Shown: piece by piece, positions 50,225-61,581 of the stretch
Position numbering within the stretch: the first letter of the stretch is position 1
How the letters are laid out: each line of letters begins with the position of its first letter
Assembly: GCA_041655275.1 (NCBI GenBank)
Contig: JBBAFU010000010.1
Location: 1-64,000, forward strand
Direction of reading: 5' to 3'
Source: JAJYRX01 sp041655275
GTDB taxonomy: Bacteria; Pseudomonadota; Gammaproteobacteria; Burkholderiales; Burkholderiaceae_B
DNA length: 64,000 nt
Notes under the pieces: generated by a model
The model's input: only the letters and a program-made list of their open reading frames with translations
The model's database searches: none
Told to the model about the DNA's origin: nothing
Made by a program: the position numbers and the translations under genes

Positions 50225-50704
50225 ATGACCGATTTGTTCTCGCTGACCCGGGAGGCTGTGGAAGCCCTCGACCTGCAACTGGTCGACGTGGAGCGTGCTC
50301 CCGCGGGTTTGCTGCGTGTCACGATAGACAATCTGCGGGGTGTCAGCATTGACGATTGCGAGCGTGTCTCGCATCAGCTCTCGCGGGTCTACGAGGTTGA
50401 AGGCATCGATTACCGGCGCCTGGAAGTCGGTTCGCCAGGTGTTGACCGTCCCTTGCGCGATGCGCAGGATTATCAGCGCTTCTCGGGCGAGCGGGTCGAG
50501 CTGCGCCTGCGCGAGGCGCGTGACGGGCGCAAGGTCTTCACCGGTACGCTGCTTGCGCCGGCGCTCGATGCACCGGCGCCGGCCGCCCACGGCCTGCTCT
50601 GGCAGGATGATCGCGGGCAGGAACAACGGCTCGAGTTTCAGCTGGATGAGGTGGATCGGGCCAAACTGGATCCCATTCTTGATTTCAAGGGTAAAAAGCG
50701 ATGA
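50225..50704 (+). CDS. rimP: Ribosome maturation factor RimP
   Basis: A 159-residue RimP needed for 30S subunit maturation. The N-terminal domain (about 1-82) has LTREAVEALDLQLVDVE, VSIDDCERVSHQLSRV and VGSPGVDRPL, all family hallmarks; the C-terminal SH3-like domain follows. The ATG at 50225 is preferred over an in-frame start at 50198 that would sit in the terminator hairpin. Its stop overlaps the nusA start (ATGA at 50701). First gene of rimP-nusA-infB-rbfA-truB. Confidence 0.95.
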   Translation: MTDLFSLTREAVEALDLQLVDVERAPAGLLRVTIDNLRGVSIDDCERVSHQLSRVYEVEGIDYRRLEVGSPGVDRPLRDAQDYQRFSGERVELRLREARDGRKVFTGTLLAPALDAPAPAAHGLLWQDDRGQEQRLEFQLDEVDRAKLDPILDFKGKKR

Positions 50705-52224
50705 GTCGCGAAATACTGTTGTTGGTCGATGCCCTGGCGCGCGAAAAGAACGTCGAGCGCGAAGTGGTGTTCGACGCGCTCGAGCATGCGCTGGCTTCGG
50801 CCATGAAGAAGCGGTTTCAGGAGGATGTCGACATCCGCGTCAGTATCGATCGCGATACCGGCGAACACGAGGGTTTTCGCCGCTGGCGCGTAGTGCCCGA
50901 TGATGCCGGTCTGCAGGAGCCCGATCGCCAGGAGATGCTCTCCGATGCGCTTGAGCTCGTGCCCGATATCGAGGTGGATGATTACATCGAGGAAGCGCTC
51001 GAACCCATAGAATTTGGGCGCATCGGCGCGCAGGCGGCAAAGCAGGCCATCCTGCAGCGCATCCGTGATGCCGAGCGCGAGCAGATGCTCAACGATTTCC
51101 TTGACCGGGGCGAAAATATCGTCTCGGGAACGGTCAAGCGCATGGACAAGGGCGATGCCATCATCGAATCCGGCAAGATCGAGGCGCGTCTGCCGCGCAA
51201 CGAGATGATCCCCAAGGAGAACATCCGTATCGGCGATCGCGTGCGTGCCTGGGTTCTGAAGGTGGATCGTGCCGCCCGCGGCCAGCAGGTCATACTGTCG
51301 CGCACGGCGCCCGAGTTCATTCGCGAGCTGTTTGAAAACGAAGTGCCCGAGATCGAGCAGGGCCTGCTCGAGATCAAGGCGGCGGCACGCGATGCCGGCG
51401 TGCGGGCCAAGATAGCCGTCATCGCCTACGACGCCCGTATCGACCCCATAGGCACCTGCGTGGGCATGCGCGGTTCGCGTGTCACGGCGGTGCGCAACGA
51501 GCTTGGCGGTGAGCAGGTCGATATCGTATTATGGTCGGATGATCCGGCCGAGTTCGTGATCGGTGCCCTGGCGCCGGCGCATGTCGAATCCATAGTGGTC
51601 GACGAAGACCAGCATGCCATGGATGTTGTGGTTGATGCCGAAAACCTGCCCAAGGCTATTGGCGCGCGCGGTCAGAACGTCCGCCTGGCGTCCGAGCTCA
51701 CCGGCTGGCAGATCAACATCATGACGCCGGAAGAAAGCCGCGAGCGCGAGGAAGAAGAGCGCGCCGAGCTGCGCGAGATGTTCATCAGCCGGCTCGACGT
51801 CGACAGCACCATTGCCGATATTCTCATTGATGAAGGTTTCAGCGGTCTGGAGGAAGTGGCTTATGTGCCCATCCAGGAACTGCTCGATATCGAGGCCTTC
51901 GACGAGGAAACGGTGCAGGAGCTGCGCGCCCGGGCCCGCAATGCACTGCTCACCGAGGCGATCGCCCAGGAAGAGCGCGTCAAGACCGCGCAGGAGCTGC
52001 TCGATATCGAAGGCATGACGCCGGCCCTGCTTTCCACGCTCGCCGAGCACCACATCCTGAGCCTGGACGATCTGGGCGAACTGGCTACCGACGAGCTCAT
52101 GGCGCTTGCCGGTCTGGATGAGGAAGCCGCCAGCGAGATGATCATGCAGGCGCGTGCCCACTGGTTCGACGATGACAAGGACGCCGGCGAAGATGCCGGA
52201 GAAGCGTCCGAAGACGGGTCCTGA
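50701..52224 (+). CDS. nusA: Transcription termination/antitermination factor NusA
   Basis: A 507-residue RNA polymerase-associated factor for pausing, termination and antitermination. Domain order: N-terminal RNAP-binding region (about 1-125), S1 domain (about 132-200; GTVKRMDKGDAIIE), KH1 and KH2 (about 210-345; GMRGSRVTAVRNELGGE and IGARGQNVRLASELTGW), and two C-terminal acidic repeats (about 360-495; for example SGLEEVAYVPIQELLDIEAF). This matches the gamma/beta NusA layout with AR1 and AR2. It overlaps rimP by 4 bases; infB starts 64 bases after its stop. Confidence 0.97.
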   Translation: MSREILLLVDALAREKNVEREVVFDALEHALASAMKKRFQEDVDIRVSIDRDTGEHEGFRRWRVVPDDAGLQEPDRQEMLSDALELVPDIEVDDYIEEALEPIEFGRIGAQAAKQAILQRIRDAEREQMLNDFLDRGENIVSGTVKRMDKGDAIIESGKIEARLPRNEMIPKENIRIGDRVRAWVLKVDRAARGQQVILSRTAPEFIRELFENEVPEIEQGLLEIKAAARDAGVRAKIAVIAYDARIDPIGTCVGMRGSRVTAVRNELGGEQVDIVLWSDDPAEFVIGALAPAHVESIVVDEDQHAMDVVVDAENLPKAIGARGQNVRLASELTGWQINIMTPEESREREEEERAELREMFISRLDVDSTIADILIDEGFSGLEEVAYVPIQELLDIEAFDEETVQELRARARNALLTEAIAQEERVKTAQELLDIEGMTPALLSTLAEHHILSLDDLGELATDELMALAGLDEEAASEMIMQARAHWFDDDKDAGEDAGEASEDGS

Positions 52225-52288
52225 GCATTAGCGCAGAGGGGCCGGATGGGTTTACAGAAATTGGTAGTACAAAGCAAGAGAGAGTCGA

Positions 52289-55174
52289 ATGTCGAGTAAC
52301 ACGGTTGCACACTTCGCTGATGAGCTCAAGATGTCTGCGGACGTATTGCTGGAGCAGTTGCAATCGGCCGGCGTGGCGCTTGAGTCGGTAAACGATGAGC
52401 TGACCGATGCCGACAAGGCGAAGCTGCTCGAGTCCCTGCGTCGTGCACACAGCAGCACGTCCGGCACCAAGCTGACGCTGACGCGCCGGCAGACGTCCGA
52501 GATCCGCCAGGCCGACAGTTCCGGGCGTTCACGCACCATTCCCGTCGAAGTACGCAAGAAGCGTGTCTTCGTCAAGCGCGATCCGGCCGAACTGATGGCG
52601 GATGCCGCACGTGCCCAGGCCGAGGAGCAGCGCGAACAGGAGGCGGCCGCCGTTGCCGGGCAGGCCGCAACACCGCCGGCACCGGCCGAGCCCGAAATGG
52701 CCGCCGCTGCGCCGGCGCCCGACGAGGCGGTGTCCATACCCGAGCCCGCGCTCGAGCCCGCCACACCGGTGGCCGAGCCGGAGCCGGCTGCTGCCGTGCC
52801 CGAAGTCCAGGCCGAGCCTGAAGTCGAATCCGCGCCCGAGCCCGAAGCGGAGCCCCAGGCAGCGGCGGAACCCCAGGTTGAACCCGAGCCCGAGCCGGCC
52901 CAATCCGGGCCCGAGCCCGAGCCGGTTCAACCCGAGCCTGAAGCGGCTGCCGGGGAAGCAGCGGCGCCCGTCGAAGACGCGGATGCCGGGAAAGCGGCAC
53001 CGGCACGCGAGCTGCGCGCTGTGCGCCGCAAGGCTGCCGCACCTGCGCCGCGCATCACCGAAGAGGTTGAAGTCGACGAAGAGCGCGAGCGCGCCCGTCA
53101 GGCAGCCGAGGCCGAGGCGGCGGCACTGCGCGCCATGCTCAGCCGTCCGCGCAAGGTGCTCAAGGCGCCCGAGCCTGAAAAGGCTGCCGACGGCAAGGCG
53201 GCACGCAAGGCCGGCCGCGCCGAAAAGAAGGCGGCCAAGACCATGGACGCCACCGCCGCATGGACGGATGACAGCGGACGCAAGAAGGGTGCCCGCGCTG
53301 AAACGGCGGCTGCACCTGCGGGTCGCGATGGCTGGCGCTCCGGCGCCGGCAGGTCCCGGGGGCGCGGTCGCCAGCGTCATCAGGCCCAGCCCGAGCGACG
53401 CGAGGCCGTTGCCGCAGAATTCATCGTGCGCGAAGTGCACGTCCCCGAGACCATCTCGGTGGCTGATCTGGCGCACAAGATGGCCATCAAGGCCGGCGAG
53501 GTCATCAAGCATCTGATGAAGCTGGGCCAGATGGTCACCATCAACCAGGTGCTTGATCAGGAAACCGCCATGATCCTCGTCGAGGAAATGGGGCACACCG
53601 CCATCGCGGCCAAGCTGGACGATCCCGAGGCCTTCCTCGATGTCGCCGAGGTCACTGATGCGCCCTCGCTGCCGCGGGCGCCCGTGGTCACGGTCATGGG
53701 GCACGTCGACCACGGCAAGACCTCGCTTCTGGACTACATCCGTCATGCCAAGGTCGCCTCGGGCGAGGCGGGCGGCATCACGCAGCATATCGGCGCCTAC
53801 AGCGTCAAGGTCGACAGCGGTCGCGTCACCTTCCTGGACACGCCGGGTCACGAGGCGTTCACGGCCATGCGTGCACGCGGCACCAAGGCGACCGACGTCG
53901 TGATTCTGGTTGTGGCCGCCGATGACGGCGTCATGCCCCAGACCCGCGAAGCCATTCACCATGCCCATGCCGCCAATGTGCCGCTGGTCGTGGCCATCAA
54001 CAAGATCGACAAGCCCGAAGCCAATCCCGAACGCGTCAAGCAGGAGCTCGTGGCCGAACAGGTCGTGCCCGAGGAATACGGCGGCGATGTGCCCTTCATT
54101 CCGGTATCGGCCAAGGTGGGCACGGGCATCGACGATCTGCTAGAGAATGTGTTGCTGCAGGCCGAAATGCTCGAGCTCGAGGCGCCGGTCGAGGCGCCGG
54201 CCAAGGGTATCGTCATCGAGGCGCGCCTGGACAAGGGTCGCGGCCCGGTGGCCACCATACTGGTGCAGAGCGGCTCGCTCAGCCGTGGTGATATCGTCCT
54301 GGTGGGCGCCAGCTACGGCCGCGTGCGCGCCATGCTCAACGAGCATGGCAAGCCGGTCGAGAAGGCCGGACCGTCCACGCCGGTGGAAATCCAGGGCCTC
54401 ACGGAAGTGCCGGCGGCGGGTGACGAGCTCATTGCCATGACCGACGAGCGCAAGGCGCGCGAGATCGCCCTGTTCCGCCAGGGCAAGTTCCGCGATGTGA
54501 AGCTGGCGCGCCAGCAGGCGGCCAGTCTGGAGTCCATGTTCGAGACCATGGGCGAGGGCGCGCAGACGCTCACGCTCATCGTCAAGACGGATGTACAGGG
54601 TTCGCAGGAGGCACTGGTGTCGTCGCTGCTCAAGCTGTCCACCGACGAGGTGCGTGTGCAGGTCGTGCATGCCGGCGTCGGCGGCATTTCCGAGACCGAC
54701 GTCAACCTGGCCATTGCCTCCAACGCCGTCATCATCGGCTTCAATGTGCGCGCCGACCAGATGGCGCGCAAGCATGCCGAGAACAACGGGGTTGATATCC
54801 GCTACTACAACATCATCTACGATGCCGTGGATGAGGTGCGCAACGCCCTGTCGGGCCTGCTGGCGCCCGAGAAGCGCGAGGAAGTCATCGGCATGGTCGA
54901 GGTGCGCGAGGTGTTCAGCGTGTCGCGCCTGGGCAATATTGCCGGCTGCATGGTTACCGATGGCCTGGTGCGTCGCGATTCCCAGATACGCCTGCTGCGT
55001 GACAACGTCGTGCAGTGGACGGGCCATATCGATTCCCTGCGCCGCTTCAAGGATGATGTGCGCGAGGTCAAGGCCGGCTTCGATTGCGGTATCACGTTGC
55101 GCGGCCACAACGACATCAAGGTGGGCGACCAGTTCGAGATCTTCGAGATCCGTGAAGTTGCCCGTTCACTGTAA
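52289..55174 (+). CDS. infB: Translation initiation factor IF-2
   Basis: A 961-residue GTPase that recruits initiator fMet-tRNA to the 30S subunit. The N-terminal IF2-N motif (MSSNTVAHFADELKMSADVL) is followed by a long linker with many Glu-Pro repeats (about 130-240). The G domain begins near residue 467 with VMGHVDHGKTSLLDY (G1), then DTPGHEAF (G3) near 515 and NKIDKPEANP (G4) near 570, then domains II-IV. The pocket for fMet is in the C-terminal domain. The linker resembles other betaproteobacterial IF-2 but is notably acidic and repetitive. The initiator tRNA gene is only 4.5 kb away. Confidence 0.97.
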   Translation: MSSNTVAHFADELKMSADVLLEQLQSAGVALESVNDELTDADKAKLLESLRRAHSSTSGTKLTLTRRQTSEIRQADSSGRSRTIPVEVRKKRVFVKRDPAELMADAARAQAEEQREQEAAAVAGQAATPPAPAEPEMAAAAPAPDEAVSIPEPALEPATPVAEPEPAAAVPEVQAEPEVESAPEPEAEPQAAAEPQVEPEPEPAQSGPEPEPVQPEPEAAAGEAAAPVEDADAGKAAPARELRAVRRKAAAPAPRITEEVEVDEERERARQAAEAEAAALRAMLSRPRKVLKAPEPEKAADGKAARKAGRAEKKAAKTMDATAAWTDDSGRKKGARAETAAAPAGRDGWRSGAGRSRGRGRQRHQAQPERREAVAAEFIVREVHVPETISVADLAHKMAIKAGEVIKHLMKLGQMVTINQVLDQETAMILVEEMGHTAIAAKLDDPEAFLDVAEVTDAPSLPRAPVVTVMGHVDHGKTSLLDYIRHAKVASGEAGGITQHIGAYSVKVDSGRVTFLDTPGHEAFTAMRARGTKATDVVILVVAADDGVMPQTREAIHHAHAANVPLVVAINKIDKPEANPERVKQELVAEQVVPEEYGGDVPFIPVSAKVGTGIDDLLENVLLQAEMLELEAPVEAPAKGIVIEARLDKGRGPVATILVQSGSLSRGDIVLVGASYGRVRAMLNEHGKPVEKAGPSTPVEIQGLTEVPAAGDELIAMTDERKAREIALFRQGKFRDVKLARQQAASLESMFETMGEGAQTLTLIVKTDVQGSQEALVSSLLKLSTDEVRVQVVHAGVGGISETDVNLAIASNAVIIGFNVRADQMARKHAENNGVDIRYYNIIYDAVDEVRNALSGLLAPEKREEVIGMVEVREVFSVSRLGNIAGCMVTDGLVRRDSQIRLLRDNVVQWTGHIDSLRRFKDDVREVKAGFDCGITLRGHNDIKVGDQFEIFEIREVARSL

Positions 55175-55195
55175 TGTTTTCGTGATGGTTTGATC

Positions 55196-55558
55196 ATGGC
55201 AAGGCACAAGGCCAGAGTCCCGGCAGATCGCAATCTGCGTCTCGCTGACCAGATCCAGAAGGATCTGGCGCAGCTCATACAGCGCGAATTCGATGTGCGC
55301 CAGGTGGGTCTGATCACGCTGAGCGGCGTCGAGCTTTCAACCGACTATGCGCATGCGAAGGTCTATTTCACCGTGCTGGGCGCCGAACCCGAAATTGCAG
55401 AGGAGGCGCTCAACGAACGCGCAGGCTGGCTGCACTCGCTGCTGTTCAAGCTGCTGCACATCCATACCGTGCCCACGCTGCGTTTCATCCACGATGATCA
55501 GGTCGAGCGCGGCATTGCCCTCACGCGCCTGATCGACGAGGCCAACCGGCCCGGATGA
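55196..55558 (+). CDS. rbfA: Ribosome-binding factor A
   Basis: A 120-residue KH-fold protein for late 30S maturation near the central pseudoknot. Family text: RVPADRNLRLADQIQKDLAQLI at the N-terminus, and TVPTLRFIHDDQVERGIALTRLI at the C-terminus. The ATG at 55196 is preferred over a TTG two codons earlier. It follows infB by 21 bases, and its stop overlaps the truB start by 4 bases. Confidence 0.95.
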   Translation: MARHKARVPADRNLRLADQIQKDLAQLIQREFDVRQVGLITLSGVELSTDYAHAKVYFTVLGAEPEIAEEALNERAGWLHSLLFKLLHIHTVPTLRFIHDDQVERGIALTRLIDEANRPG

Positions 55559-56292
55559 TGGCACGCCGGCGCGGGCAGCTGATCGATGGCATCCTCCTGC
55601 TGGACAAGCCGGCGGGCCTGTCCAGCAACCATGCCCTGCAGCGAGCGCGCCGCGCGCTCGATGCGCGCAAGGCCGGCCATACGGGCACGCTGGACCCGTT
55701 TGCAACCGGGCTGCTCGTGTGCTGCCTGGGACGGGCGACGCGGCTGGCGGCCGGCCTGTTCGAGGCGGACAAGACCTATCTGGCCACGCTGCAGCTGGGT
55801 GTGGAGACGGATACGGGCGATCTTGACGGTACGCCGGTGAAGCAGATGGAGGCGGTACCGGCATTCGACGCCGCCGCCATCGAAGCCGTGCTTGCGGCGT
55901 ATCGCGGCGAGATCGAGCAGGTGCCGCCCATGTATTCGGCGCTCAAGCGCGACGGTAAGCCGCTGTATGCCTACGCGCGCGAAGGCGTGGTGCTCGAGCG
56001 CGAGCCGCGCCGCGTGCGCATTGATGTGCTGCGTCTGCTGGAAATCGGCGACACGCAGGTGCAGCTGCTGGTGAGCTGCAGCAAGGGTACGTATGTGCGC
56101 ACCCTGGCCCAGGACATTGGTCGTGCGCTGGGCTGCTTCGCGCACCTGAGTGCGCTGCGACGCACCCGTGTCGGGCCGTTCGATGTGGCCGACGCGGTCA
56201 CGCTGGACGGGCTCCAGGCCATGGAAAGGCCGCTGGATGCCGTGATTGCCATCGAGGATTTGCCTGCCGGTGTCCTGCCGGCCGGCGTTTGA
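55555..56292 (+). CDS. truB: tRNA pseudouridine-55 synthase
   Basis: A 245-residue TruB making pseudouridine 55 in the T-loop of tRNAs. The catalytic motif is GHTGTLDPFATGLL near residue 41 (Asp), followed by KTYLATLQLGVETDTGDLDG and PMYSALKRDGKPLYAYAREG near 124, and SKGTYVRTLAQDIG near 178. E. coli TruB is 314 residues, so the C-terminal PUA domain appears to be missing or much reduced here. Coupled to rbfA by a 4-base overlap; typA starts 16 bases after its stop. Confidence 0.94.
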   Translation: MMARRRGQLIDGILLLDKPAGLSSNHALQRARRALDARKAGHTGTLDPFATGLLVCCLGRATRLAAGLFEADKTYLATLQLGVETDTGDLDGTPVKQMEAVPAFDAAAIEAVLAAYRGEIEQVPPMYSALKRDGKPLYAYAREGVVLEREPRRVRIDVLRLLEIGDTQVQLLVSCSKGTYVRTLAQDIGRALGCFAHLSALRRTRVGPFDVADAVTLDGLQAMERPLDAVIAIEDLPAGVLPAGV

Positions 56293-56308
56293 AACATAGG
56301 AAGGACGT

Positions 56309-58129
56309 ATGACTCGCGCATTGCGCAATATTGCCATCATCGCCCACGTCGATCATGGCAAGACAACTCTGGTCGATCAGTTGCTGCGCCAGTCGGGCAC
56401 TTTTCGTGATAATCAGGCTGTGGGCGAACGCATCATGGATTCGGGTGATATCGAGCGCGAGCGCGGCATCACCATCCTGGCCAAGAATTGTGCTGTTGAT
56501 TATCAAGGCACACATATAAACATTGTAGATACACCTGGACACGCCGATTTTGGAGGTGAAGTCGAACGCGTGCTGTCCATGGTCGATGGCGTGCTGTTGC
56601 TGGTGGATGCCGTTGAGGGCCCCATGCCGCAGACGCGTTTCGTCACGCGCAAGGCACTGGCCCTGGGCCTGCGCCCCATTGTCGTGGTGAACAAGATCGA
56701 TCGCCACGGCGCGCGTCCCGATTATGTCGTGAACGCCACTTTCGATCTTTTCGACAAGCTGGGTGCAAGCGAGGAGCAGCTGGACTTTCCCGTCATCTAC
56801 GCCTCGGGCCTGAATGGCTTTGCCGGCCTGGAGCCGGATGTGCGCGAAGGCGACATGAGCCCCCTGTTCGAAGCCATCCTGGCGCATGTTCCCCAGCGTG
56901 AGGACGATGTCGACGGCCCCCTGCAGTTGCAGATCATCTCGCTCGACTACAGCTCCTACGTGGGCAAGATCGGGGTCGGGCGCATCAATCGCGGGCGCCT
57001 GCATCCCGGCCGGGATGTGGCACTGCAATTCGGTCCCGAAGGCGAGCTGCTGCGCGGGCGCGTCAACCAGGTGCTGAAGTTTCGCGGTCTGGAGCATATC
57101 CTGGTGGATGAGGCGCAGGCCGGCGATATCGTCATGATCAATGGTCTGGACGAGGTCGGCATCGGTGCCACCATCATGGACCCCGAACATCCGCAACCGC
57201 TGCCGCTGCTCAGCATCGACGAGCCCACACTGACCATGAACTTCATGGTGAACACCTCGCCGCTGGCGGGTCGCGAAGGCCGCTTCGTGACCAGTCGCCA
57301 GATCCGCGAGCGACTGGAGCGCGAGCTCAAGTCCAATGTGGCGCTGCGCGTGAATGACACTGGCGACGATACGGTATTCGAAGTATGCGGACGCGGCGAG
57401 CTGCACCTGACCATACTGCTTGAGAACATGCGTCGCGAAGGCTATGAGCTGGCCGTGTCGCGCCCGCGCGTCGTCCTGCGCGAGGAGGACGGCCGGACGC
57501 TGGAGCCCTACGAGTGGCTCACGGTGGATGTCGAGGATGCACACCAGGGGGCGGTAATGGAGACCCTGGGGCGGCGCCGCGGCGAGCTGCAGGACATGCA
57601 GGCCGACGGCCGCGGGCGCACGCGGCTGGAATACCGGATTCCGGCGCGCGGCCTCATCGGTTTTCAGGGTGAATTCCTGACGCTCACACGCGGCACCGGT
57701 ATCATGAGCCATGTCTTCGATGACTATGCGCCCTTGCGTGAAGGCAGCGTGGGCGAGCGGCGCAATGGCGTGCTCATCAGCCAGGACAGCGGCGAGGCCG
57801 TGGCCTACGCGCTGTGGAAGCTGCAGGAGCGCGGACGCATGTTCATCGGACCCAATGAGCCGGTCTACGAGGGCATGATCATCGGCATTCATAGCCGTGA
57901 CAATGATCTGGTCGTCAACGCCCTGCGCGAGAAGAAACTGACCAATATCCGTGCCGCAGGCAAGGATGACCACATCGATCTGGTGCCGCCGATCGCGCTC
58001 ACGCTCGAGTACGCCATCCAGTTCATCGATGATGACGAACTGGTCGAGATCACGCCAGACTCCATTCGCCTGCGCAAGCGCTACCTGCTGGAACACGAGC
58101 GCCGTCGCGCCGCGCGCCAGAGCGCCTGA
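56309..58129 (+). CDS. typA: Ribosome-dependent GTPase TypA/BipA
   Basis: A 606-residue translational GTPase related to EF-G, involved in 50S assembly and growth at low temperature. G-domain motifs: AHVDHGKTTLVDQLL near residue 11, ERERGITI near 48, DTPGHADFGGEVERVL near 72, NKIDR near 128. The BipA-specific C-terminal domain carries IPARGLIGFQGEFLTLTRG near 445. The ribosome site AGGAAGG is 6 bases before the ATG. It probably belongs to the rimP operon tail (16 bases after truB). It converges on the LOG gene. Confidence 0.97.
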   Translation: MTRALRNIAIIAHVDHGKTTLVDQLLRQSGTFRDNQAVGERIMDSGDIERERGITILAKNCAVDYQGTHINIVDTPGHADFGGEVERVLSMVDGVLLLVDAVEGPMPQTRFVTRKALALGLRPIVVVNKIDRHGARPDYVVNATFDLFDKLGASEEQLDFPVIYASGLNGFAGLEPDVREGDMSPLFEAILAHVPQREDDVDGPLQLQIISLDYSSYVGKIGVGRINRGRLHPGRDVALQFGPEGELLRGRVNQVLKFRGLEHILVDEAQAGDIVMINGLDEVGIGATIMDPEHPQPLPLLSIDEPTLTMNFMVNTSPLAGREGRFVTSRQIRERLERELKSNVALRVNDTGDDTVFEVCGRGELHLTILLENMRREGYELAVSRPRVVLREEDGRTLEPYEWLTVDVEDAHQGAVMETLGRRRGELQDMQADGRGRTRLEYRIPARGLIGFQGEFLTLTRGTGIMSHVFDDYAPLREGSVGERRNGVLISQDSGEAVAYALWKLQERGRMFIGPNEPVYEGMIIGIHSRDNDLVVNALREKKLTNIRAAGKDDHIDLVPPIALTLEYAIQFIDDDELVEITPDSIRLRKRYLLEHERRRAARQSA

Positions 58130-58136
58130 GCGACGG

Positions 58137-58157
58137 GCAGCGGGCAGCGGACAGCGG
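58137..58157. repeat. Short heptad tandem repeat between typA and the LOG gene
   Basis: Three 7-base units GCAGCGG, GCAGCGG, ACAGCGG lie in the 30-base gap between converging genes. Probably slipped-strand sequence without function. Confidence 0.5.
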
Positions 58158-58159
58158 GG

Positions 58160-58816
58160 CTATTCGGGCAGGGCGGGTTCGGTATCGGGCTCGAGCAGAT
58201 TGGCCTCGCTGAACGACTGTATCGCCTCCAGGGCCTCGTCGGGATCATCGGTGACCATCAGCAGGTCCAGGTCGTTGGGTCCGATGAGGCCGTGGGCGAG
58301 CTGGTGCTCGCGTACCCAGTCCATGAGCGGGTCCCAGAAGGTGCTGCCCATGAGGATGATGGGCGCGGGCGGCACCTTGCCGGTGTGCACCAGCGTCATC
58401 ACCTCGAAGATCTCGTCCAGTGTGCCCCAGCCGCCGGGCAGGGCAATGTAGGCCATGCTGTGCATGAAGAAAGTGGCCTTGCGCGAGTAGAAGTAATCGA
58501 AGAACAGGCTGTGTGTCTGGAACTGGTTGTTCTCGGTCTCGAAAGGCAGATGGATGTTCAGGCCTATACTGGTGCCGCCGGCCTCGAAAGCCCCCTTGTT
58601 GGCGGCCTCCATGATGCCCGGGCCGCCGCCTGCAATGACCGGATAGCCGGCTTGTGCCAGGTGCGCGCCCAGCGCTTCGCTGAGCGCATAATACGGGGAA
58701 TCGGGCCGCACGCGCGCGCCGCCGAAGATGCTCACGCCCCAGCCGACCTGCTGAAGGGTCTCGGCAGCGACCTGCATCTCTGCCATAATTCTGGGGATCT
58801 GCCGGGTGGCCGGCAT
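58160..58816 (-). CDS. LOG family (TIGR00730-like) Rossmann-fold protein
   Basis: A protein of about 218 residues in the LOG family. Relatives are cytokinin-nucleoside 5'-monophosphate phosphoribohydrolases or nucleotide phosphoribohydrolases. The nucleotide motif GGGPGIMEAANKGAFEAGG lies near residue 64 and the signature appears as PGGWGTLDEIFE near 128, a PGGxGTxxE motif. The start at 58816 follows AAGG by 8 bases; an ATG at 58840 would add 8 residues and overlap the polA start codon on the other strand. It is convergent with typA and divergent from polA. Function in this organism is not known. Confidence 0.88.
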   Translation of the reverse strand: MPATRQIPRIMAEMQVAAETLQQVGWGVSIFGGARVRPDSPYYALSEALGAHLAQAGYPVIAGGGPGIMEAANKGAFEAGGTSIGLNIHLPFETENNQFQTHSLFFDYFYSRKATFFMHSMAYIALPGGWGTLDEIFEVMTLVHTGKVPPAPIILMGSTFWDPLMDWVREHQLAHGLIGPNDLDLLMVTDDPDEALEAIQSFSEANLLEPDTEPALPE

Positions 58817-58838
58817 GCGACGGACCTTGTTTTTTGCC

Positions 58839-61556
<2,718 letters not shown>

Positions 61557-61581
61557 GCCGGCTCGGCGAACCGACCGGGTG

